Assembly: GCF_001552435.1 (NCBI RefSeq)
Contig: NZ_BCRE01000062.1
Span: 1 to 43,186, forward strand
Direction of reading: 5' to 3'
Origin: Kribbia dieselivorans NBRC 106261
GTDB lineage: Bacteria; Actinomycetota; Actinomycetes; Actinomycetales; Dermatophilaceae
Length of the DNA: 43,186 bases
Part shown: positions 8,419 through 17,396 of the stretch, one piece after another
Layout of the letters: every line of letters begins with the position of its first letter
Numbering within the stretch: the first letter of the stretch is position 1
Made by a program: the position numbers and the translations under genes
The notes under the pieces: model-generated
What the model was told of the DNA's origin: nothing
The model's input: the letters and a program-made list of their open reading frames with translations, nothing else
Databases searched by the model: none

Positions 8419-8754
8419 GTGTCCAGCCAACCCACACCCGCGCAAGACGCCTACCTGGAAGTGCAGAGATCGACGGAGTTCCAGGACCTCCGTCGCCGGT
8501 TCCGCGGCTTCGTCTTCCCGACCACCGCCTTCTTCCTGGCCTGGTACGCCCTCTACGTGCTCCTGTCGATCTTCGCGCCCAGCTTCATGGGCACGAAGGT
8601 CTGGGGCAACGTCAACATCGGCCTGCTCATGGGGCTGGGTCAGTTCGTCACGACCTTCGCCATCACCCTCATCTACTCCCGCTGGGCCAGCCGGGAGTTC
8701 GACCCGCGCGCCGACGCGATCGGCGCCCAGCTCGACGGCGTGAAGGAGCACTGA
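8419..8754 (+). CDS. DUF485 family membrane protein (YjcH-like)
   Basis: A 111-residue protein from GTG 8419 with the characteristic DUF485 opening AYLEVQRSTEFQDLRRRFRG, then FVFPTTAFFLAWYALYVLLS as helix 1 and a second helix around LGQFVTTFAITLIYSRWASR. This is the canonical partner of ActP symporters, as in E. coli acs-yjcH-actP. The frame is open to a GTG at 8344, which would add 25 residues without family similarity; GGAGG at 8402-8406 is rather far from 8419, so the start is not certain. It ends 3 bp before the actP start, so the two genes are co-translated. Confidence 0.88.
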   Translation: MSSQPTPAQDAYLEVQRSTEFQDLRRRFRGFVFPTTAFFLAWYALYVLLSIFAPSFMGTKVWGNVNIGLLMGLGQFVTTFAITLIYSRWASREFDPRADAIGAQLDGVKEH

Positions 8755-8757
8755 CCC

Positions 8758-10422
8758 ATGAGCCTGTTGACCTCCCTCACCGCGATCCCGGCGATGGTTC
8801 CGGCCGCCACCACCGTCGGGTCCCCGGCACTGAACATCTCGATCTTCATCGGATTCGTCGCCATCACCCTGGGCATCGTCATCTACGTCTCGCGCAGCGG
8901 CTCGAAGACCGCCGGGCACATGTACACCGGCGGAGCGTCGTTCTCGGGCCGTCAGAACGGCCTCGCCATCGCCGGTGACTACCTTTCGGCGGCGTCGTTC
9001 CTCGGCATCGCCGGAGCCATCGCCCTCCAGGGGTACGACGGCTTCCTCTACTCGATCGGCTTCCTCGTGGCCTGGCTCGTGGCCCTGCTGCTCGTGGCCG
9101 AGTTGATGCGCAACACCGGCCGCTTCACCATGGCCGACGTCCTCTCCTACCGCCTCAAGCAGCGGCCGGTGCGCATGGCAGCGGCGAGTTCCGCGCTGGC
9201 CGTGTCGTTCTTCTACCTGCTGGCCCAGATGGCCGGCGCCGGTGGCCTGGTCTCCCTGCTGCTCGGCGTCTCCGGCGCCGCCGCGCAGAACATCGTCATC
9301 GCCATCGTCGGCGTCGTCATGGTCGCCTACGTCATGATCGGCGGCATGAAGGGCACCACCTGGGTGCAGATGATCAAGGCGGTGCTCCTCATCGCCGCGG
9401 CCGCCGTCATGACGCTCTGGGCGCTGGGCCACTTCGGCTTCAACTTCTCCAGCCTGCTGCAGGGCGCGGTCGACGCCAACCCCAAGGCCGGTGAGAAGCT
9501 CCTCGCGCCGGGTCTGAAGTACGGCCTGACGACGACCACGAAGATCGACTTCATCTCCCTGGCCCTGGCGCTCGTACTCGGCACGGCCGGCCTGCCGCAC
9601 GTGCTCCAGCGCTTCTACACCGTGCCGACGAGCAAGCAGGCCCGCAAGTCCGTGGAGTGGGCCATCTGGCTCATCGGCGGCTTCTACCTGCTCACCCTCG
9701 TCATCGGGTACGGTGCCGGCGCCCTGGTCGGACCGGAGAAGATCGGCGCGGCCCCGGGCAAGGCCAACGCCGCGGCCCCGCTGCTCGCGTTCGAACTGGG
9801 CGGATCGCCGTTGCTCGGCATCGTCTCGGGCATCGCCTTCGCGACGATCCTGGCCGTCGTCGCGGGTCTGACCATCACCACCTCCGCCACGTTCGCCCAC
9901 GACCTGTACAACCACGTGTTCAAGCACGGCAAGGCCACCCCCGAGCAGGAGGTCAAGGTGGCCCGCTGGGCCGCGCTCGCCGGTGGCGCCATCGCGATCC
10001 TCGGCGGCATGCTCGCCAAGGACCAGAACATCGCCTTCCTCGTGGCCCTCGCCTTCGCCGTGGCGGCCAGCGCCAACCTGCCGACGATCCTCTACTCGCT
10101 GTTCTGGAAGGGCTTCAACACCCAGGGCGCGCTGTGGTCCATCTACGGCGGTCTGATCTCCGCGGTCGGGTTGATCTTCTTCAGCCCGGTCGTCTCCGGC
10201 AAGCCGGTCGACCCGCTGACCGGGCGCAGCGCGTCGATGCTGCAGGGTGTCGACTTCGCCTGGTTCCCGCTCGAGAACCCCGGCCTGATCTCGATTCCGC
10301 TCGGCTTCCTGCTCGGCTACCTCGGCTCGAAGCTGAGCACGGAGCACGACGCCGGCAAGTACGCCGAGATGGAGGTCCGTTCGCTGACCGGTCACGGCGT
10401 CGCCAAGGCCATCGACCACTGA
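8758..10422 (+). CDS. actP: Cation/acetate symporter ActP
   Basis: A 554-residue SSS-family symporter with about 13 helices. Family blocks are clear: [59 protein letters not shown] and the [13 protein letters not shown] loop found in acetate permeases. It imports acetate, and perhaps glycolate or propionate, with Na+ across the cytoplasmic membrane. AAGGAG precedes the ATG and overlaps the DUF485 3' end. The next gene downstream is acetyl-CoA synthetase, so uptake and activation are paired; a strong hairpin (10438-10472) lies between them. This is the second symporter of this class in the window, the other being at 855-2432. Confidence 0.95.
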   Translation: MSLLTSLTAIPAMVPAATTVGSPALNISIFIGFVAITLGIVIYVSRSGSKTAGHMYTGGASFSGRQNGLAIAGDYLSAASFLGIAGAIALQGYDGFLYSIGFLVAWLVALLLVAELMRNTGRFTMADVLSYRLKQRPVRMAAASSALAVSFFYLLAQMAGAGGLVSLLLGVSGAAAQNIVIAIVGVVMVAYVMIGGMKGTTWVQMIKAVLLIAAAAVMTLWALGHFGFNFSSLLQGAVDANPKAGEKLLAPGLKYGLTTTTKIDFISLALALVLGTAGLPHVLQRFYTVPTSKQARKSVEWAIWLIGGFYLLTLVIGYGAGALVGPEKIGAAPGKANAAAPLLAFELGGSPLLGIVSGIAFATILAVVAGLTITTSATFAHDLYNHVFKHGKATPEQEVKVARWAALAGGAIAILGGMLAKDQNIAFLVALAFAVAASANLPTILYSLFWKGFNTQGALWSIYGGLISAVGLIFFSPVVSGKPVDPLTGRSASMLQGVDFAWFPLENPGLISIPLGFLLGYLGSKLSTEHDAGKYAEMEVRSLTGHGVAKAIDH

Positions 10423-10437
10423 CATCCCCCCAGCCGC

Positions 10438-10472
10438 TCAGGTGGGCCACGCGAGTAGCGTGGCCCACCTGA
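10438..10472 (+). terminator. 15-bp perfect hairpin between actP and acs
   Basis: TCAGGTGGGCCACGC at 10438-10452 pairs exactly with GCGTGGCCCACCTGA at 10458-10472 around the 5-nt loop GAGTA. It begins 15 bp after the actP stop. There is no U-tract on either strand, so it may be a U-less actinobacterial terminator, a partial terminator, or a 3'-end stabiliser that sets the ratio of symporter to synthetase mRNA. The acs ribosome-binding site follows 15 nt after the stem. Confidence 0.7.
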
Positions 10473-10498
10473 CGGGACAGCACGCTCAAGGAGGAACC

Positions 10499-12448
10499 GT
10501 GACCGACCAGACCACCCCCGACGATCTCGCCCCCAGCCCTGCGTTCTCCGCCCACGCCAACGGCACCGCCGACCTGTATGCGCAGGCTGACGCCGACTTC
10601 GAGGGCTTCTGGGCCCGCCAGGCCCGCGAGCGCCTCACCTGGGCCAAGGACTTCGACCAAACCCTCGACTGGAGCAACGCGCCGTTCGCGAAGTGGTTCG
10701 TCGGCGGGCAACTCAACGTCGCCTACAACTGCGTCGACCGCCACGTCGAGGCCGGCAACGGCGACCGCGTGGCGATCCACTTCGAGGCCGAGGGCGGCGA
10801 CGACTTCGGCTCGCGCGCGCTGACCTACGCCGACCTGCAGCGCGAGGTCAGCCAGGCCGCCAACACCCTGGAGTCCCTCGGCGTCACCGCCGGCGACCGG
10901 GTGGCGATCTACCTGCCGATGATCCCCGAGGCCATCGTGGCGATGCTCGCCTGCGCGCGCATCGGCGCTCCGCACAGCCTCGTCTTCGGCGGTTTCTCCT
11001 CGGAGGCGCTCAAGGCCCGGATCGAGGACGCCGCCGCCAAGGTCGTCATCACCGCGGACGGTCAGTACCGGCGCGGCAAGGCCCTGCCGCTCAAGCCCGC
11101 CGTCGACCAGGCCCTGAACGGAGTCGAGTCGGTCGAGCACGTGCTCGTCGTGCGCCGCACCGGCGGCGAGGTGGCGTGGAACGAGCGCGACCTGTGGTGG
11201 CACGAAACCGTCGAGACGGCCGCCGACACGCACACCCCGCAGCCCATGGACGCCGAGCACCCGCTGTTCATCCTCTACACCTCGGGCACGACCGGGCGGC
11301 CCAAGGGCATCCTGCACACCACGGGCGGGTACCTCCTGCAGTCGGCGTACACGAACTCGATCGTCCACGACCTCCACCCCGAGACTGACGTGTACTGGTG
11401 CACCGCCGACATCGGCTGGGTGACCGGGCACAGCTACATCGTCTACGGACCGTTGGCCAACGGAGCGACGCAGGTCGTCTACGAGGGCACGCCGGACACC
11501 CCGCACAACGGCCGCTGGTGGGAGATCGTCGAGAAGTACAAGGTGACGATCCTCTACACCGCCCCCACGGCGATCCGCACGTGCATGAAGTGGGGTCACG
11601 AGATCCCGGAGAAGTACGACCTCTCCTCGATCCGGGTGCTCGGGTCGGTCGGCGAGCCGATCAACCCCGAGGCGTGGCGCTGGTACCGCGAGTACATCGG
11701 CGCCGGCACCGCTCCGGTCGTCGACACGTGGTGGCAGACCGAGACCGGCGCGATCATGATCTCGCCGCTGCCGGGTGTGACGACGCTCGAACCCGGATCG
11801 GCGCAGCGCCCGATCCCCGGGGTCAGCGCCGAGATCCTCGACGACGAGGGCACACCGACGCACGACCCCGAGTCCGTCGGGTACCTCGTGCTGACGAAGC
11901 CGTGGCCCTCGATGCTGCGCACCGTGTGGGGCGACGACGACCGGTACCGCGAGACGTACTGGTCGCGTTTCGGCCCGAAGTACTACTTCGCCGGCGACGG
12001 CGCGAAGTACGACGAGAAGGGCAACATCTGGATCCTCGGCCGCGTCGACGACGTGATGAACGTCTCCGGTCACCGACTGTCCACGGCGGAGATCGAGTCC
12101 GCGCTCGTCCTGCACGACCGGGTCGCCGAGGCGGCGGTGGTCGGGGCCACCGACGAGACCACCGGTCAGGCCGTCGTCGCGTTCGTCATCCTGCGTCAGG
12201 GTGCCTCGCACGAGGGTGACGACAACACCGCCATCGTCGAGGAACTGCGCGCCCACGTCGCCAAGGAGATCGGCCCGATCGCCAAGCCGCGCACGATCAT
12301 GGTCGTGCCCGAGCTGCCGAAGACCCGTTCGGGCAAGATCATGCGCCGCCTGCTGCGTGACCTGGCCGAGGGCCGGGAGGTCGGCGACGCCACCACGCTG
12401 GCCGACAGTTCGGTGATGAACGTCATCCAGGCCGGGCTGGGCAACTAA
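10499..12448 (+). CDS. acs: Acetyl-CoA synthetase (AMP-forming)
   Basis: A 649-residue enzyme that converts acetate, ATP and CoA to acetyl-CoA, AMP and pyrophosphate. The GTG at 10499 is chosen because AAGGAGG lies 4 nt upstream; the frame extends to 10442 but only through the hairpin. Motifs: adenylate-forming P-loop [11 protein letters not shown] from Tyr260, [26 protein letters not shown], and the C-terminal [11 protein letters not shown] whose Lys613 is both catalytic and the usual target of reversible acetylation. Length and order match full-size Acs. It lies downstream of actP and convergent with the phosphodiesterase gene, with only 7 bp between stops. Acs starts the conserved synteny block (Rv3667 in M. 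tuberculosis). Confidence 0.97.
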   Translation: MTDQTTPDDLAPSPAFSAHANGTADLYAQADADFEGFWARQARERLTWAKDFDQTLDWSNAPFAKWFVGGQLNVAYNCVDRHVEAGNGDRVAIHFEAEGGDDFGSRALTYADLQREVSQAANTLESLGVTAGDRVAIYLPMIPEAIVAMLACARIGAPHSLVFGGFSSEALKARIEDAAAKVVITADGQYRRGKALPLKPAVDQALNGVESVEHVLVVRRTGGEVAWNERDLWWHETVETAADTHTPQPMDAEHPLFILYTSGTTGRPKGILHTTGGYLLQSAYTNSIVHDLHPETDVYWCTADIGWVTGHSYIVYGPLANGATQVVYEGTPDTPHNGRWWEIVEKYKVTILYTAPTAIRTCMKWGHEIPEKYDLSSIRVLGSVGEPINPEAWRWYREYIGAGTAPVVDTWWQTETGAIMISPLPGVTTLEPGSAQRPIPGVSAEILDDEGTPTHDPESVGYLVLTKPWPSMLRTVWGDDDRYRETYWSRFGPKYYFAGDGAKYDEKGNIWILGRVDDVMNVSGHRLSTAEIESALVLHDRVAEAAVVGATDETTGQAVVAFVILRQGASHEGDDNTAIVEELRAHVAKEIGPIAKPRTIMVVPELPKTRSGKIMRRLLRDLAEGREVGDATTLADSSVMNVIQAGLGN

Positions 12449-12455
12449 CGAGCCG

Positions 12456-13295
12456 TCAACCGCCGACCGGCGTGCTGCGCATCGGGGCCCAGGCCCCCCG
12501 TGCGACCAACACGGAGCGCAGCACGTCGGGTCGGTCGGTGATGATCCCGTCGACACCGGCGTCGAGCAGTCGGTGCATGAGGTCGGGGTCGTCGACGGTC
12601 CACACGATGACGCGAATGCCGAGTCGATGCGCCCGCCGAACCAGCCCGCCGGTGAAGATCGGCACCTGCCCGAGCGAGATCGGCACATGCGCAAAGCGGC
12701 CGTGCGTCGCGACCGCGCTGGGCACGATGGCCCGCAGCTTCGAGGCGGCGATCAGCGTCGTGAGCCGGCGCCACCCGAGGGCCGTCTGCAGACCGGGGCA
12801 CTGCGAGGCGAGTTGTTCGAGCCAGCCGTCCCAGGCGCCGGCGACACACACCCGCTCGGCGTAGTCCCGGCGCTGCAACAGCCGGGCCATGGGGGCGATC
12901 GCGGCGTGGTCCTTGAGGTCGATCATGAACATCGCCTCGGGGAAGGCGTCGAGGGCCGCCTGGAGGGTGGGGATCGGCTCGAGCCCGGCGACGCGCACCG
13001 AACGCAGTTGCGCAAGGGTCAGCGCACCGATCCGCCCGGTGGTGTCCGTGGCCCGGTCGAGGGTGTCGTCGTGGAAGCACACCAACTGACCGTCCGCGGT
13101 GAGCTTGACGTCGGTCTCGATGTACCGCAGACCCAGGGCGAGGCTGCGACCGAACGCCGCCAGGGTGTTCTCCGGGCCGAGCGCGATGCCACCGCGGTGG
13201 GCGATGGCGTAGGGACCGGGCTCGCGCCCGTAGACGAGGGCCGATGCGGGGCGACTGCGCTCGGTCACCTGGGAGTCAGGGGTTCCACCTGCCAT
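12456..13295 (-). CDS. Glycerophosphodiester phosphodiesterase family protein
   Basis: A 279-residue GDPD/UgpQ-type protein that should hydrolyse glycerophosphodiesters to glycerol 3-phosphate and an alcohol. Motifs: IAHRGGIALGPENTLAAF with the catalytic His and metal-binding Glu, IETDVKLTADGQLVCFHDDT with the second His, and the C-terminal VIVWTVDDPDLMHRLLDAGV followed by DGIITDRPD. There is no signal peptide, so it is probably cytosolic. The start at ATG 13295 has GGGAAG just upstream; an upstream frame to 13349 is arginine-rich and unlikely. It replaces the protease gene found between acs and the holin-like gene in mycobacteria. Confidence 0.92.
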   Translation of the reverse strand: MAGGTPDSQVTERSRPASALVYGREPGPYAIAHRGGIALGPENTLAAFGRSLALGLRYIETDVKLTADGQLVCFHDDTLDRATDTTGRIGALTLAQLRSVRVAGLEPIPTLQAALDAFPEAMFMIDLKDHAAIAPMARLLQRRDYAERVCVAGAWDGWLEQLASQCPGLQTALGWRRLTTLIAASKLRAIVPSAVATHGRFAHVPISLGQVPIFTGGLVRRAHRLGIRVIVWTVDDPDLMHRLLDAGVDGIITDRPDVLRSVLVARGAWAPMRSTPVGG

Positions 13296-13524
13296 GCTTC
13301 CCAGTCTCCGCCTGCCGGAGCGGTGCTGCGCGCCACGGCGGCGCGCCACGGATCGATGTTCACCGGCTCTTCAACCGTCGGACGACCGCCGGACACCTCC
13401 GTTCACCTGCGCGCCACCCTCCCGTTGCGTGTCCGTCGCAGGTTCCCGAACGACGCTCCGGGCTTGACACCCCCGGTCGGGATAGGCTGGCGCCCAGCCA
13501 GCCAGTCCTCACCGAGGAGTTCCC

Positions 13525-13950
13525 ATGAGCCACTCCCCCAGCGACGCCACCGCGCCGGCGGCCGAGCCGTTCAACCCCGAACGCACCATCGGCCAACTCG
13601 TCGCCGACGCCACCCACGACATCTCGACGATCGTCCGCGGCGAGATCGCGTTGGCCAAGGCCGAGGTCACCAGCGGCGCGAAGATCGCCGGCACCGGTGT
13701 CGGGCTGCTGGTCGGAGCGGCGTTCGTCGGCCTTCTGGGGCTGGTGCTCTTCTTCCACTTCATGGCCTGGCTGATCGCGGTGTGGCTGCCGGTGTGGGCC
13801 GGCTACCTCATTGTCGCCGGGTTGCTGTTCGTCATCGCCGCCGTGCTCGGCCTGCTGGGTGTGAAGTCGCTGAAGAAGGCCAAGCCGGTGCCGACGAAGG
13901 CGATCAAGGAGGCCCAGGACACCATCGCGGTCCTGAAGTCGGCCGGCTGA
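13525..13950 (+). CDS. Holin-X type (phage_holin_3_6) small membrane protein
   Basis: A 141-residue protein. The amphipathic start ERTIGQLVADATHDISTIVR and GEIALAKAEVTSGAKIAGTG are hallmarks of the actinobacterial Holin-X family, followed by two membrane helices at about residues 52-75 and 80-110 and a basic tail KSLKKAKPVPTKAIKEAQDT. Despite the name, it is a chromosomal, conserved gene with no phage genes nearby, and its function is unknown. GAGGAG precedes the ATG. A TTGACA at 13464-13469 and TAGGCT at 13483-13488 lie upstream, but the 13-bp spacing is too short for a normal promoter. Its position before marP matches the mycobacterial order. Confidence 0.85.
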   Translation: MSHSPSDATAPAAEPFNPERTIGQLVADATHDISTIVRGEIALAKAEVTSGAKIAGTGVGLLVGAAFVGLLGLVLFFHFMAWLIAVWLPVWAGYLIVAGLLFVIAAVLGLLGVKSLKKAKPVPTKAIKEAQDTIAVLKSAG

Positions 13951-13971
13951 GCCTCGCCGGGGCGGCCGACC

Positions 13972-15207
13972 TCACCGGTTGGTGCAGGCCCCGGTGCTGA
14001 CCGCGGCGGCGCCACGCTCGGTCGGGTGCAGCACCGTCTCCACCTCGGCCAGCGACAGGGCGTACCCGACCTTCGCCTCGTTCGCCGACTTGGCGTAGAC
14101 CATGCCGACCGCCCGGCCACGCGGGTCGAGCAGCGGCCCGCCGGAGTTGCCCTGCTGCACGTTGGCCTGCAGCGTGTACACGTCACGCTCGTGCCGCCCC
14201 CGGCCATAGATGTTCGCCGAGGTGACGGTGGTCCGGCTGCGCACCCGCGCGGGGTCGAGGGCGTTTGGACCGTCGAGGGGGTAGCCCGCCACGGCCGCGT
14301 CGTCGCCACGGCGCAGGGTCGGCCCCGAACGCAGCACCGGAGCGTCGATCCCCGGCACCGCGAGCACCGCGACGTCGGCGCCCGGGTCGAAGGCCACAAC
14401 GGTCGCCATCCAGCCGTCGCCGTGTCTCGTCTGCACCGCCACGCGGGTGGCGCCGGCCACGACATGGGCATTCGTCACGACCCGGTCGCCGGACACGACC
14501 CACCCGCTGCCCTCCCGACCGCGGCCGCACTGCTCACTCACCGAGCGGATCTTCACCACCGAGGATGCGGCCCGCTCGAGGTCGGCGTTGCCGGCGAGAC
14601 GTCCGCTCGGGGCGGCGACCGGGGCGTTCGGCAGCACCTGCCAACTCTTCGCCGTGTCGATCCAGACGTACAGCGGCGCGGCCAGGCTGCGCGCCGGCGG
14701 GGGCATCGCCGCGTCGATGCGCGCGATCACCTCCGAGTGCGCGACCTCGTTCGTCAGCGGCCCGTACCCGATCCCGCGCAGGGCCGGGATCAGGGTCCAC
14801 ACCGCCGTGCAGGTCAGGGTGAAACCGGTCAGCGCACCGAGCAGCCGCCACGGTCGTCGCGGCCGAGGTGGGCCTGACGCCGGACCCGCTCGACGGGCCT
14901 GGGCCGACCCGCGGGCCGACACCGCAGCGGCTACGCCCTGGCCGAGCACCAGGCCGATGCGCTGCCCCACCGCCGCAGACAGCGCAATGATGAGCACCGG
15001 CACCACGGCGACGAGCATCGGGGTCCGCGACCACAGCAGGGGCTCGAACGAGATCAGCCCGGTGGCGACGAACCCGAGCACCCCGCCGACGAACAATCCC
15101 ACCATCGCCCCCACCGTGGCGAGCACGCCGCGACGCCAGCTCAGATACGTCTGGCCCAGGATCACGACCAGCAGAACCGCATCGACCATCGCGCCCGGAG
15201 AGTCCAT
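13972..15207 (-). CDS. marP: MarP-type membrane-anchored periplasmic serine protease
   Basis: A 411-residue protein with a CvpA-like N-terminus of four hydrophobic helices (residues about 1-145) and a chymotrypsin-fold protease outside the membrane. The triad is visible: His248 (VVTNAHVV), Asp278 (GADVAVL) and Ser355 (QQGNSGGPL), in the same order and spacing as M. tuberculosis MarP (Rv3671c). Cys residues flank the domain (SEQCGRG and STGAC near the C-terminus), matching MarP's disulfide. MarP is needed for acid resistance and acts on a peptidoglycan hydrolase in mycobacteria; the same role here is inferred. The ATG at 15207 overlaps the TGA of the NUDIX gene by one base; a TTG at 15210 and an ATG at 15189 are alternatives. 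Confidence 0.93.
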   Translation of the reverse strand: MDSPGAMVDAVLLVVILGQTYLSWRRGVLATVGAMVGLFVGGVLGFVATGLISFEPLLWSRTPMLVAVVPVLIIALSAAVGQRIGLVLGQGVAAAVSARGSAQARRAGPASGPPRPRRPWRLLGALTGFTLTCTAVWTLIPALRGIGYGPLTNEVAHSEVIARIDAAMPPPARSLAAPLYVWIDTAKSWQVLPNAPVAAPSGRLAGNADLERAASSVVKIRSVSEQCGRGREGSGWVVSGDRVVTNAHVVAGATRVAVQTRHGDGWMATVVAFDPGADVAVLAVPGIDAPVLRSGPTLRRGDDAAVAGYPLDGPNALDPARVRSRTTVTSANIYGRGRHERDVYTLQANVQQGNSGGPLLDPRGRAVGMVYAKSANEAKVGYALSLAEVETVLHPTERGAAAVSTGACTNR

Positions 15208-15890
15208 CAACTACGCCCGCGCCAGATCCGCTCCAGTTGGACGGCGGGCAACGGCCGTTCGACCTGGTCGTCCCAGGGGCGGGTCAGCCCGGCGAGGCCG
15301 AGGACCTCGGAGAGCAGCATGGCGGTGAAGCCCCACACGAACAGGCCCTCGACCTCGAAACCGGGGCCGCGGTACCCACTGGGCCCGACCACGGTGAACC
15401 GGTTCGCCGGATCACGCAGTTCGTCGATGTCGGCGCGGGCGACCCGCGCCACCTCGAACGGGTTGATGACCTCCAGCGGCGTCGGTCGCAACCACCAGCC
15501 GAGCACCGGTGTCACCGCGTTCTGGCTGGGGAAGAGGAACAACGGATCGAGGGTGTCGACCACGGAGATGTCATGGGCCTCGATCCCGACCTCCTCGTGG
15601 GTCTCGCGCAACGCCGCTCCGATCGGGCCGTCGTCGCCGGGGTCGATACGCCCGCCGGGCAGCGAGACCTGACCGGCGTGCGACCGAAGGTGTGGCGTGC
15701 GTTCGGTGAGCACGACGTCGACCGCGCTGGTCTGACCCAGTGGCCCCGTCCGTGCTCCGAAAAGCATGAGCACAGCCGATTGGCGGGCCGGCCCCGGCGG
15801 CGGCACGAAGTCGCGGAACCACTTCGGCGGGTCGGCGTCGAAGGCCGACCTGATCCGCCCGAGCCAGTCCGGCGGCTGCGGCGCACTCAT
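15207..15890 (-). CDS. NUDIX hydrolase, CoA pyrophosphatase type
   Basis: A 227-residue NUDIX enzyme. LTERTPHLRSHAGQVSLPGG is the signature that precedes the Nudix box in coenzyme A diphosphatases, and the box itself runs through GGRIDPGDDGPIGAALRETH and EEVGIE. Expected reaction: CoA or acyl-CoA to phosphopantetheine derivative plus 3',5'-ADP. The ATG at 15890 sits 11 nt after GGAGGGG; an in-frame GTG at 15902 overlaps the nth stop (GTGA) but lies against that Shine-Dalgarno. It is coupled to nth upstream and marP downstream. The thioredoxin-like gene found between them in mycobacteria (Rv3673c) is absent. Confidence 0.93.
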   Translation of the reverse strand: MSAPQPPDWLGRIRSAFDADPPKWFRDFVPPPGPARQSAVLMLFGARTGPLGQTSAVDVVLTERTPHLRSHAGQVSLPGGRIDPGDDGPIGAALRETHEEVGIEAHDISVVDTLDPLFLFPSQNAVTPVLGWWLRPTPLEVINPFEVARVARADIDELRDPANRFTVVGPSGYRGPGFEVEGLFVWGFTAMLLSEVLGLAGLTRPWDDQVERPLPAVQLERIWRGRS

Positions 15891-15898
15891 GTGATCGT

Positions 15899-16663
15899 TC
15901 ACCCCTCCACCTGCGGTTGATCGGACCGGTCCCACGGCCAGGCTCGCTCGCGGCCGGGCGCCATCTCGAACTTGAGGAGCGTCGCGGCGACCACCGGGTC
16001 GGTCGGGCCCTCACCGTAGGACGGGCACCACTGCGCCACCGGGCACACCCCACACGCGGGGCGACGGGCGTGACACAGGCGGCGCCCGTGGAAGATCAGC
16101 ACGTGGCTGAGCATCGTCCAGTCTCGCTTCTCGAACAACGCCCCGACCGCGTGCTCGACCTTGACCGGGTCGGTCTCGGCGGTCCAGCCGAAGCGGCGTA
16201 CGAGCCGACCGAAGTGGGTGTCGACGGTGATTCCCGGCACGCCGAACGCGTTGCCGAGCACGACGTTGGCCGTCTTGCGCCCCACCCCGTGCAGCGTCAC
16301 CAGATCCTCGAGCCGGCCCGGCACCTGCCCGTCGAACCGCTCGACGAGGTCCGCCGAGAGCGCGAGCACCGACTCCGTCTTGGCGCGGAAGAATCCGGTC
16401 GGGGTGATGACCTGCTCGACCTCGCTCCGGTCGGCCTGGGCCAACGACGCGGCATCCGGCCACCGGGCGAAGAGTTCGGGCGTGACCTTGTTGACGGTGA
16501 CGTCCGTGGTCTGCGCCGAGAGCACGGTAGCGATGAGCAGCTCGAACGGATTGCGGAAATCGAGCTCGGCGTGCGCGTAGGGGTACAGGTCGTGCAGGGT
16601 GCGGTACATCCGGCGGGCACGCCGCTTCAATGCCAGCGGTGACTCGACTTCGGAGGTGGACAC
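15899..16663 (-). CDS. nth: Endonuclease III (DNA glycosylase/AP lyase)
   Basis: A 254-residue base-excision repair enzyme that removes oxidised pyrimidines and nicks the AP site. The helix-hairpin-helix [20 protein letters not shown] includes the catalytic Lys of GVGRKTA, and TVDTHFGRL supplies the catalytic Asp. The 4Fe-4S cluster ligands are complete: C-x6-C-x2-C-x5-C in [18 protein letters not shown] chose GTG 16663; there is no clear Shine-Dalgarno, and a TACTCT hexamer lies 6 nt upstream, so the mRNA is probably leaderless. A longer frame to 16696 would run through that promoter. It is divergent from crp, with 49 bp between starts. Confidence 0.96.
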   Translation of the reverse strand: MSTSEVESPLALKRRARRMYRTLHDLYPYAHAELDFRNPFELLIATVLSAQTTDVTVNKVTPELFARWPDAASLAQADRSEVEQVITPTGFFRAKTESVLALSADLVERFDGQVPGRLEDLVTLHGVGRKTANVVLGNAFGVPGITVDTHFGRLVRRFGWTAETDPVKVEHAVGALFEKRDWTMLSHVLIFHGRRLCHARRPACGVCPVAQWCPSYGEGPTDPVVAATLLKFEMAPGRERAWPWDRSDQPQVEG

Positions 16664-16712
16664 CCCACCAGAGTAGGCGTGGCGCCGTGGCGGCATTGAC
16701 TAGGATGCCCAT
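16664..16712. promoter_or_regulatory. Compact divergent promoter of nth and crp, leaderless both ways
   Basis: On the plus strand TAGGAT (16701-16706) is followed by 6 nt and the crp GTG. On the minus strand TACTCT (plus 16670-16675) is followed by 6 nt and the nth GTG. Both fit the actinobacterial TANNNT -10, and the distance puts the transcription start on the first base of each codon. The two hexamers are separated by exactly 25 bp, so any -35 contacts must overlap the opposing promoter. Neither gene has a Shine-Dalgarno. Confidence 0.7.
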
Positions 16713-17390
16713 GTGGATCTCGATGTCGTGCGCCGTGCACCGCTGTTCTCTGCCCTGGATGAAGCCTCGGCACGCGAACTGCTGTCCCTGATGACCCCGC
16801 TGCACATGGAGCGCGGAGACGTGCTCTTCCGCGAGGGCGACGAGGGCGACCACCTCTATGTCATCACCGAGGGCAAGATCAAGCTCGGTCGCTCCAGCGT
16901 CGACGGTCGCGAGAACCTCATCTCCGTGCTCGGTCCCGGAGAACTGCTCGGCGAGTTGTCGTTGTTCGACCGCGGCCCGCGCACGGCCACGGCCACGGCG
17001 GTGGCCGAGACCCAGCTCGTCGCCCTCGGTCACGAGCAGCTCCACGGGCTGATCACCGCCTCGCCGCGGGTGGCGATGACGCTGATGTCGGCGCTGGCCA
17101 CCCGACTGCGTCGCACGAACGAGTCCCGCGCCGACCTCGTGTTCACCGACGTCCCCGGCCGGGTCGCCAAGGCCCTGCTCGAGCTCTCCCAGCGGTTCGG
17201 TCGTCCCTCCGAGGGCGGGATCCTAGTCTCCCACGACCTCACCCAGGAAGAACTCGCCCAGCTCGTCGGCGCATCGCGCGAGACGGTGAACAAGGCGCTG
17301 GCCGACTTCGCCACCCGCGGGTGGCTCAAGCTCGAGGCGCGCGCGGTGCTGCTCACCGACGTCGAGCGGCTGCAGCGCCGCGCCCGCTGA
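16713..17390 (+). CDS. crp: Crp/GlxR-type cAMP-responsive regulator
   Basis: A 225-residue Crp/Fnr family regulator. The N-terminal cyclic-nucleotide fold contains FREGDEGDHLYVITEGKIKL and the phosphate-binding cassette GELLGELSLFDRGPRTATAT with the Arg-Thr pair typical of cAMP binders. The C-terminal winged helix has LTQEELAQLVGASRETVNKA as recognition helix region. In actinobacteria this protein (Rv3676, GlxR) controls carbon metabolism genes through TGTGA-N6-TCACA sites; the Crp-like site upstream of the acetate genes at 8318-8333 would fit. The GTG start is 6 nt after a -10 hexamer. A 5-residue Fnr-type Cys cluster is absent, so it is not an oxygen sensor. Confidence 0.96.
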   Translation: MDLDVVRRAPLFSALDEASARELLSLMTPLHMERGDVLFREGDEGDHLYVITEGKIKLGRSSVDGRENLISVLGPGELLGELSLFDRGPRTATATAVAETQLVALGHEQLHGLITASPRVAMTLMSALATRLRRTNESRADLVFTDVPGRVAKALLELSQRFGRPSEGGILVSHDLTQEELAQLVGASRETVNKALADFATRGWLKLEARAVLLTDVERLQRRAR

Positions 17391-17396
17391 GCCGCG

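Noticed and set aside
8329-10425. 698-codon antisense frame over DUF485/actP
   Set aside because: It mirrors the codon structure of the plus-strand genes, is rich in Gly, Arg, Asp and His, and matches no family; a GC-rich shadow.
10181-12694. 837-codon antisense frame over acs
   Set aside because: Acs is complete with all motifs on the other strand; the antisense product is low complexity.
13464-13488. TTGACA and TAGGCT as a promoter for the holin-like gene
   Set aside because: The spacing is 13 bp, too short for a housekeeping promoter.
13525-13950. Prophage, suggested by the holin family name
   Set aside because: Holin-X proteins are common chromosomal genes; no phage structural, lysis or integrase genes are nearby.
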